NCBI GenBank assembly: GCA_018663165.1
Contig: JABJES010000290.1
Location: 1 to 11,881 of the forward strand
DNA: 11,881 nucleotides
Direction: 5' to 3'
From: Rhodospirillaceae bacterium
GTDB lineage: Bacteria > Pseudomonadota > Alphaproteobacteria > UBA11136
This document shows positions 7,492 to 11,881 of the stretch, piece by piece. The position numbers and the translations under genes are program-made. The stretch's first letter is position 1. Each line of letters starts with the position of its first letter. The notes beneath the pieces were generated by a model. That model was given only the letters and a program-made list of their open reading frames with translations, was not told where the DNA came from and searched no databases.

Positions 7492-8691
7492 TCAGCCCTT
7501 TCCTGTCATTCCTTCGAGAAGGTTGAGGAAACGCTCTATCTCTGTCTCGCTATTGTAATAATGCACCGAGGCGCGGAGCAGCGGCGGCAGGTTGCGCAGG
7601 GCCGAATCTGTCCAGGTGCTGGCGGGATAAGAGATATGGATATTGACCCCTTCCCGCGCCAATTCCGTGCGGATTTTTTCCGGGTCATGTCGGGTATGTG
7701 AAAAACCGACAATACCACACAAGACTTTGCCCTGATCGTGGATTTTGATGCCGGGGATGGCTTCGAGTCCCTGGCGCAATTGGCTGGCCAGTTTTTCGAT
7801 CCGTTCGGCGATGGCCGCAACGTCCCAATCCATAGCGTAATCAAGGGCGGATTTGAGTCCGGCCCTGGCGGCGATGTTGGTCTCCCAGGACTCAAAACGC
7901 CGGGCATCGGGGCGGATTTCATAGGTATCGGCAGTCTTTAGGGGGGCGGCGTGAAGATCGAGAAAGGGCGGCTCAATACGCTCAAGAAAATCGGCGCGGA
8001 CATAGAGGATGCCGGTGCCTCGTGGTGCGCGCAAATACTTGCGTCCGGTAAAGGTCAGGACATCACAGCCGATTGCCTTAACATCAAGCGGCAATTGTCC
8101 CGCCGACTGGCAGGCATCGAGAAAGTAAGGAATCCCGGCTTTTCGCGCGATTTCACCAACACTCTCAGCCGGATTAACCAGCCCGCAATTGGTCGGTACA
8201 TGGGTCAGCGAGATCAGCCGGGTGCGCTGGTCAATCATCGCCTCCAGGTGCTTGAGGGAAATCTGGCCGGTTTCATTGTCGGGCACTGGCACGATCTCAA
8301 CCCCACAGCGTTTCGCCACCTGTAGAAAAGCGATCTGGGTGCTGGCATATTCGGCGCTGCAAGTGAGAATTCGGTCGCCGGCCTTCAGGCCGAGACCGGC
8401 GACAGCGCCGTAAAAGGCCATGTCCCAGGCCCGTGTTGCGCTTTCGGCCAGGGCGATTTCCTTGTGGCCGGCATTGAGAAACCGCGCCGCGGCCCCGTGG
8501 ATATCGAGCCGCCCGGCGGCCTCTGCCTCGGCCTGCGCTTCATAGCCGCCGATTTCCGCTTCCCGCTTGATATGGGCGGTCATGGCGTCAACGACAGGCG
8601 TCGGCATCAGGGCGGCACCGGCATTATTGAAATGAATGCGGTTCTCACAACCAGAGGTCTCGCGCCGTGCGCGATCAAGATCAAAGCTCAT
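7492..8691 (-). CDS. egtE: Class V aminotransferase-fold PLP enzyme, probable hercynylcysteine sulfoxide lyase (EgtE-like)
   Basis: A 399-residue fold-type I PLP enzyme of the cysteine desulfurase/class V aminotransferase superfamily. The N-terminal IHFNNAGAALMP (19-30) is the usual substrate-side loop; LDACQSAGQ (191-199) carries the PLP-contacting Asp192 and Gln195; TGRKYLRAPRGTG (215-227) contains the Schiff-base Lys218. There is no signal peptide and no iron-sulfur partner gene nearby. Its start lies 14 bp after egtD in the same direction, downstream of egtB. EgtE performs the last step, C-S cleavage of hercynylcysteine sulfoxide to ergothioneine, so context makes that the best assignment. 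The superfamily is broad (desulfurases, epimerases, kynureninase-like enzymes), and the substrate cannot be read from the sequence. No clear Shine-Dalgarno precedes the ATG, which suggests coupling to egtD. Confidence 0.68.
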   Translation of the reverse strand: MSFDLDRARRETSGCENRIHFNNAGAALMPTPVVDAMTAHIKREAEIGGYEAQAEAEAAGRLDIHGAAARFLNAGHKEIALAESATRAWDMAFYGAVAGLGLKAGDRILTCSAEYASTQIAFLQVAKRCGVEIVPVPDNETGQISLKHLEAMIDQRTRLISLTHVPTNCGLVNPAESVGEIARKAGIPYFLDACQSAGQLPLDVKAIGCDVLTFTGRKYLRAPRGTGILYVRADFLERIEPPFLDLHAAPLKTADTYEIRPDARRFESWETNIAARAGLKSALDYAMDWDVAAIAERIEKLASQLRQGLEAIPGIKIHDQGKVLCGIVGFSHTRHDPEKIRTELAREGVNIHISYPASTWTDSALRNLPPLLRASVHYYNSETEIERFLNLLEGMTGKG

Positions 8692-8705
8692 GAGGCTGGA
8701 CCGTT

Positions 8706-9689
8706 TCAGGCTACTTTCAGATAGTGGACCGAGAACATCGACTTCTTGTCCATCCAGGTCTGGAGAGAGGAAAAGCCTGCACTCTTGGCCAGATCGACAA
8801 ATTCCTCGATGTTGTATTTATGAGAGGATTCCGTATGGATCGTCTCGTCTTTGGTAAACTCAAATGGCTGGCCCATGATATGGGCGGTTTGTGCACATTG
8901 GCTGACCAGATGCATCTCGACCCGTCCCCGGTCGTCATTATAGATGGCATCGTGCCGCCACTTGGAAAGATCGAAATTCCCTTTCAGTTCGCGGTTGATG
9001 CGGTGGAGAAGGTTGATATTGAAGGCGGCGGTGACGCCTTCCCGGTCGTTATAGGCGGCGCGCAGGATCGACTCGTCTTTCTTGACATCGACGCCGAGCA
9101 GAAACTCGCCTTGGGCCCCAAGATCATCGGCCACGATTTCGAGAAAGTTGATCACTTCTTCGGGGGTGAAATTGCCAATCGTCGAACCGGGGAAAAAGCC
9201 GACTTTCTTGGCCTCAGGGTTTCCGACCGGTTCCGGCAATGAGGTTGGCGTTGAAAAATCAGCACAAACCGGGAGAATTTCAACTTGCGGGTATTCTTCG
9301 GCGAGGGTTTTTGCCGAGGCCATAAGATGTTCGCGAGAGATATCCAGCGGGATCACGGCTGCCGGGGCTTCCATTGAATCGAGCAGAATACGCACTTTTT
9401 GCAGGGATCCGGCGCCATATTCGATCAATTGCGCCTCGGGGCCGATCAGGTCGGCAATCTCGCCGCTGTTGTCGCGCAGAACCATTTCCTCGGTGCTGGT
9501 TGGGTAATATTCATCCAACTCACAAATAGCGTCGAAAAGCTGTGACCCTTTTTCGTCATACAGATATTTGCAGGGCAGGGTTTTGGGGCTTTTACTTAAA
9601 CCGGCAAGAACCTCATCCAGGAATCCGCCGTCACCTGAATCTCCAGTTAAATCTTGTTTAATATCAGTATGTTCCATTGAGTTTACCAT
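8706..9689 (-). CDS. egtD: L-histidine N-alpha-methyltransferase
   Basis: A 327-residue SAM-dependent methyltransferase that converts histidine to hercynine (trimethylhistidine), the first step of ergothioneine synthesis. Motif I reads LIEYGAGSLQKV (88-99) and post-I is PLDIS (114-118). Residues lined up with the histidine pocket of mycobacterial EgtD are present: Asn173 in GSTIGNF, Tyr213 in AAYNDREG, and Glu287/Ser289 in HTESSHKY, matching Asn166, Tyr206, Glu282 and Ser284 by near-constant offset. Length equals the family norm. ATG 9689 is used; a second in-frame ATG at 9677 (MEHTDIK) is possible, and neither has a strong ribosome site. It lies 44 bp after egtB and 14 bp before the EgtE-like gene. 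The protein ends at a conserved-looking SVHYLKVA. Confidence 0.94.
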   Translation of the reverse strand: MVNSMEHTDIKQDLTGDSGDGGFLDEVLAGLSKSPKTLPCKYLYDEKGSQLFDAICELDEYYPTSTEEMVLRDNSGEIADLIGPEAQLIEYGAGSLQKVRILLDSMEAPAAVIPLDISREHLMASAKTLAEEYPQVEILPVCADFSTPTSLPEPVGNPEAKKVGFFPGSTIGNFTPEEVINFLEIVADDLGAQGEFLLGVDVKKDESILRAAYNDREGVTAAFNINLLHRINRELKGNFDLSKWRHDAIYNDDRGRVEMHLVSQCAQTAHIMGQPFEFTKDETIHTESSHKYNIEEFVDLAKSAGFSSLQTWMDKKSMFSVHYLKVA

Positions 9690-9716
9690 CTAATAAATTA
9701 ACTTCCATTTGAGTTG

Positions 9717-9744
9717 TTTTCAGCAGTCTGTTTTCAGCAGTCTG
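9717..9744. repeat. Perfect 14-bp tandem duplication across the egtB stop codon
   Basis: TTTTCAGCAGTCTG occurs at 9717-9730 and again at 9731-9744 with no spacer. The copy at 9731-9744 contains the egtB TGA (9736-9734) and its last codons; the other copy lies just downstream in the egtB-egtD gap. The unit is not a multiple of three, but because the stop lies in the copy met first, gain or loss of the downstream copy would leave the EgtB C-terminus unchanged and only alter the distance to egtD. Confidence 0.9.
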
Positions 9745-11092
9745 TAGCCAATCGGATACCGGAAAATTGCCAGCGGTCACGGGGGTAGAAAAAATTGCGG
9801 TAACTGGCGCGCACATGTTCCGACGGCGTGACGCAGGAGCCACCTTTAAGCACCATCTGATTACACATGAACTTACCATTATATTCCCCCGCCGGGCCTT
9901 GGGCGGGTTGAAAGCCGGGATAGGGCGTATAGGGACTGGATGTCCATTCCCAGACATCGCCAAAAAATTGTGCCGAGTTAGGCTCCTGTCGGCTGAGCGG
10001 CCCAGTGGCTGGCAAAGGGCGGAAGTGGCGACTATCGGCGAAATTTCCCTGGCATGGAACCTTGGCGGCGGCGATTTCCCATTCCGCCTCCCGGGGCAGA
10101 CGCTTACCGGCCCAGCGCGCATATGCATCGGCCTCATAGAAACTGACATGACAGACCGGTTCTGCCGCGTCCAGCGGCTGTAAACCGGCCAGGGTCATCA
10201 TTTGCCAGGAAGCGTCGTCCTTGGGGGCGTTTTGTGTCGCCTGCTGCCAATAGAGCGGTGCCTTCCAGCCTTGCGCTCTGACGGTTGCAAAACCGTCGGA
10301 AAGCCAGAATTCAAAGCGCTCATAACCGCCGTCTTTGATAAATTCGAGATATTCGCCATTGGTAACCAGACGGTCGGCGACGGCGAAGGGTTCGAGCCAG
10401 ACCTGGTGTCGGGGGCCTTCATTGTCATAGGCGAATTCTTCACCCTGATGGCCGATCTCGACAAGTCCACCATCATGGGAAAGCCATCCCATTTCGCCGA
10501 CATGATCGATCCCATGAGGACGAAACGGCGCATAGGCTGGGTGCAAGGGGTTGCAGGAAAAGACATGCTTGATGTCAGTAAGCATCAACTCCTGGTGTTG
10601 TTGCTCATGGTTGAGCGCCAGATCAAAAGCCCAGGCGTGACGTTTCCAGACCTCTTCTGAGGCGTTGTCGATGGCTTTGAGCACGCAATCGTCGACATAA
10701 CGGCGATAGGCCATCACCTCTTCATGGGGAGGACGTGAGAGCAGGCCGCGCTTGGGGCGCTCATGGCGGGGTCCGACCGCCTCGTAATATGAATTGAAGA
10801 TATAGCCAAACGTCGGATCAAACGGGGCATATTCTCCCCCGCCTGCCCGCATTAACGGTTCAAGAAGAAAGGTTTCAAAGGCCCAGCTTACATGGCCGAG
10901 ATGCCATTTTGTCGGGCTGACATCGGCCATCGACTGAATGATCTGGTCTTCCAGGGACAAAGGCGCTGCGATCTCAAGACTGGTGTCGCGGATTTGGGTG
11001 AAAACTTCTTGCGCCCAGGCACGGTCACAGGTTTTTGGTTCGGAACAATTATCCAAAGATGATGTGGGTCTTTGCGGCGTCGATCTTTGCAT
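9734..11092 (-). CDS. egtB: Ergothioneine biosynthesis sulfoxide synthase, non-heme iron
   Basis: A 452-residue enzyme that uses O2 and Fe(II) to join a thiol donor to C2 of hercynine as a sulfoxide. The N-terminal DinB-like four-helix domain (about 25-180) supplies the three-His iron site: His67 in TKWHLGHVSW and His162/His166 in LNHEQQHQELM. The C-terminal FGE/sulfatase-modifying-like fold (about 200-452) shows VCHVSFYEADAYARWAGKRL (313-332), GDVWEWTSSPY (378-388), LKGGSCVTP (415-423) and YRNFFYPRDRWQFSGIRLA (431-449). Tyr102-Tyr103 in FNSYYEAVG resemble the Tyr pair of Chloracidobacterium EgtB, a cysteine-using type, rather than the mycobacterial gamma-glutamylcysteine type. ATG 11092 follows GAGGGGGGGG with AACA as spacer. 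It is the first gene of egtB-egtD-egtE, on the minus strand. Confidence 0.95.
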   Translation of the reverse strand: MQRSTPQRPTSSLDNCSEPKTCDRAWAQEVFTQIRDTSLEIAAPLSLEDQIIQSMADVSPTKWHLGHVSWAFETFLLEPLMRAGGGEYAPFDPTFGYIFNSYYEAVGPRHERPKRGLLSRPPHEEVMAYRRYVDDCVLKAIDNASEEVWKRHAWAFDLALNHEQQHQELMLTDIKHVFSCNPLHPAYAPFRPHGIDHVGEMGWLSHDGGLVEIGHQGEEFAYDNEGPRHQVWLEPFAVADRLVTNGEYLEFIKDGGYERFEFWLSDGFATVRAQGWKAPLYWQQATQNAPKDDASWQMMTLAGLQPLDAAEPVCHVSFYEADAYARWAGKRLPREAEWEIAAAKVPCQGNFADSRHFRPLPATGPLSRQEPNSAQFFGDVWEWTSSPYTPYPGFQPAQGPAGEYNGKFMCNQMVLKGGSCVTPSEHVRASYRNFFYPRDRWQFSGIRLATDC

Positions 11093-11142
11093 TGTTCCCC
11101 CCCCTCAGGGGTCCGTGAACAGGCCGGAAGACGGTTTCCGAC
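11093..11142 (-). promoter_or_regulatory. egtB leader: G8 ribosome-site tract and two hairpins
   Basis: On the minus strand the egtB start is preceded by a run of eight G (11104-11097) that forms the Shine-Dalgarno. Just upstream, CCCC (11111-11108) can pair with four of these G across a TGA loop, which would hide the ribosome site. Further upstream, a seven-pair stem with one G-U pair (GUCGGAA/UUCCGGC at 11142-11136 and 11129-11123, six-base loop) can form. Whether these regulate egtB is unknown; the pairings are seen directly in the sequence. Confidence 0.4.
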
Positions 11143-11225
11143 GCTGAAGCCATGCTCAAAAGCCTAAAGAGTCGGCCACATCAAGTAAAGTGCGGGCTGT
11201 AATTTTAGCTCAGATTAACCGTGCT

Positions 11226-11498
11226 CTATGATACTTTTTCGGCCCGGTTTTTGGTCGCAGGCTTTTCGTTGAGAGCTATACCAGGAGCATAGGCCCTTTT
11301 TTCAAAGCCTTTGGCATCGGGTTCGATGGCGTCTGTCCAGCCGTTCTCCCAGGAAATAACGATATGGTTGCCAAACTGGGACCATTTACCGTTAACGCCC
11401 TGATCGGCAATGGCGAGGCCGCTTGGATCAAGGGTGAGACAAAAAATGTGGCCGTTCTCGTTGGTGATTTGCCAGACGCCACTCCAGGTAATGGTCAT
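11226..11498 (-). CDS. Small beta-rich protein of unknown function (90 residues)
   Basis: The protein begins MTITWSGVWQITNENG and has alternating hydrophobic/polar stretches that suggest a small beta-sheet or lipocalin-like fold. Trp residues recur at W5, W9, W39, W50 and W54, with the pattern GKWSQFGNHIVISWENGW (37-54). The tail (ALNEKPATKNRAEKVS) is polar and probably disordered. I recall similar short G-x-W...WxxGW domains in other bacterial hypothetical proteins but know no function. No signal peptide or membrane segment, so it is probably cytosolic. Start: ATG 11498 has AAGGAT eight bases upstream; the frame is open to 11588 but that extension looks random. It lies 133 bp upstream of egtB in the same orientation and diverges from the plus-strand gene at the right end. 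Confidence 0.72.
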   Translation of the reverse strand: MTITWSGVWQITNENGHIFCLTLDPSGLAIADQGVNGKWSQFGNHIVISWENGWTDAIEPDAKGFEKRAYAPGIALNEKPATKNRAEKVS

Positions 11499-11789
11499 TT
11501 TTGAATCCTTTTGGTTATGGCCCGGCGAATAACGGTGGCACCTGCTTTTAGTGTCGCCAAAATTCGTGTCATGGCAAGTATTTAACATGCTTATCTAGCC
11601 GGTTAGGTCTCTTGCTGCGGTGATTCCCGTCACAGGCTGAATTTGCCATGACAATCGTTTTGAGGTGATGGATTGATGTGTCTCAATGTCTTTCCCTGCT
11701 GTTTCGGCTATTTTCGCCAGACTTGATGAATGCCCCAGGGGAGATATATGAGCCGTGCTTTCTGTTTCGGCTCAGGGAGAGGGGAGATC
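11499..11789. other. Divergent intergenic region
   Basis: These 291 bp lie between two divergently read genes. A ribosome site (AAGGAT on the minus strand) sits at the left edge, and a promoter candidate plus two GGGGAG ribosome sites lie toward the right edge. A near-palindrome CTAGCCGGTTAG lies around 11595-11606. No further gene, repeat or RNA is recognised. Confidence 0.5.
11723..11750 (+). promoter_or_regulatory. Candidate promoter for the right-end plus-strand gene
   Basis: TTGATG (11723-11728) and TATATG (11745-11750) are 16 bp apart, each matching four of six consensus bases. A start near 11757 would leave about 30 bases before the ATG at 11790, including its ribosome site, but would exclude the ATG at 11748. 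Weak prediction. Confidence 0.25.
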
Positions 11790-11881
11790 ATGGAATCTAC
11801 TCATTACTTCGCCGCTGATTGGATGGGCGGTGTCTTGTGCCATAAGGGACAAAATGGAGAGACCGAAGTTCTTCTCGATTA
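11790..11881 (+). CDS. 5' part of an unrecognised protein gene (runs off the window)
   Basis: An open frame starts MESTHYFAADWMGGVLCHKG and continues to the window edge without a stop. ATG 11790 is preceded by GGGAGAGGGGAG, a strong Shine-Dalgarno. An in-frame ATG at 11748 (MSRAFCFGSGRGEI before the Met) also has AGGGGAG four bases upstream, so the protein may be 14 residues longer. No signal peptide or known motif is visible in the 30 residues available, and I do not recognise the family. It is the only convincing plus-strand gene in the window and diverges from the 90-residue gene. Confidence 0.6.
   Translation, partial: MESTHYFAADWMGGVLCHKGQNGETEVLLD

Noticed and set aside
7492..8691. Assignment of the PLP enzyme as IscS/SufS cysteine desulfurase
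   Set aside because: It has the TGRKYLRAPRGTG lysine motif rather than the usual SGHK motif of IscS/SufS, and sits beside egtBD rather than isc or suf genes.
8724..9242. Plus-strand 172-codon frame opposite egtD
   Set aside because: It lies wholly antisense to a confidently identified methyltransferase and has no recognisable motif.
9664..9708. A 14-codon minus-strand mini-ORF (MEVNLLDGKLNGTY) overlapping the egtD start
   Set aside because: It has no strong ribosome site and the composition could be chance in an AT-rich gap; it is not supported as a leader peptide without comparison across relatives.
9664..10149. Minus-strand 161-codon frame overlapping egtB and the egtD start
   Set aside because: It is an alternative frame of egtB with low-complexity Arg/Pro-rich composition; the egtB frame contains the conserved motifs.
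11112..11225. Sigma70 promoter for egtB
   Set aside because: TTGATG and TTTACT-like boxes exist, but none has a partner box at acceptable spacing with more than two or three consensus matches, so no promoter is called.
1..11881. tRNA or rRNA genes, CRISPR arrays, insertion sequences, attachment sites
   Set aside because: Reading both strands found no tRNA cloverleaf ends, no regularly spaced repeats, no transposase or integrase motifs and no terminal inverted repeats.

Overview
This 11.9 kb window looks like chromosomal DNA from a moderately GC-rich alphaproteobacterium. The gene order and protein types fit Rhodospirillales-like bacteria; this placement is inferred from synteny and sequence style, not from a marker gene. 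Almost all coding sequence is on the minus strand, so the genes are transcribed from high to low coordinates. There are no tRNA or rRNA genes, insertion sequences, phage genes or CRISPR arrays.

Positions 1-7107 hold a compact cell-envelope and housekeeping cluster. In transcription order it runs: a 71-residue DUF3126-type protein, an MltB-like lytic murein transglycosylase, the lipoprotein RlpA, a D,D-carboxypeptidase of the PBP5/DacA class, thymidylate kinase (tmk), the DNA polymerase III delta' subunit (holB) and methionyl-tRNA synthetase (metG). The first bases of one more gene overlap the metG stop codon as ATGA; tatD is expected there by synteny. Gaps are 1 to about 60 bp, consistent with one transcript. 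The first three envelope enzymes trim or cleave peptidoglycan; the others make dTTP, load the replication clamp and charge initiator and elongator tRNA-Met.

Positions 7108-7491 are a 384 bp, locally AT-rich gap. It holds a plausible promoter for the DUF3126 gene. On the plus strand it has promoter-like and Shine-Dalgarno signals, a doubtful 72-codon ORF with a hydrophobic segment, and two terminator-like hairpins. This could be a small RNA or small-protein locus.

Positions 7492-11092 hold an ergothioneine biosynthesis operon in the order egtB, egtD, then an EgtE-like PLP enzyme. EgtD would trimethylate histidine to hercynine. EgtB would couple hercynine to a thiol donor with O2 and non-heme iron. 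The PLP enzyme is the natural candidate for the final C-S lyase step. No egtA or egtC is present, and EgtB carries a Tyr-Tyr pair typical of EgtBs that use cysteine directly. The egtB leader contains a run of eight G at the ribosome binding site that can pair with an upstream CCCC.

Positions 11226-11881 hold a small beta-rich 90-residue protein of unknown function (minus strand) and, divergent from it, the 5' end of an unrecognised plus-strand gene with two in-frame starts, each preceded by a strong Shine-Dalgarno sequence.

I see no clearly new multi-gene system. The most interesting material is the egtBDE operon architecture with its unusual leader, the 7.1-7.5 kb intergenic locus, and the uncharacterised divergent pair at the right end.
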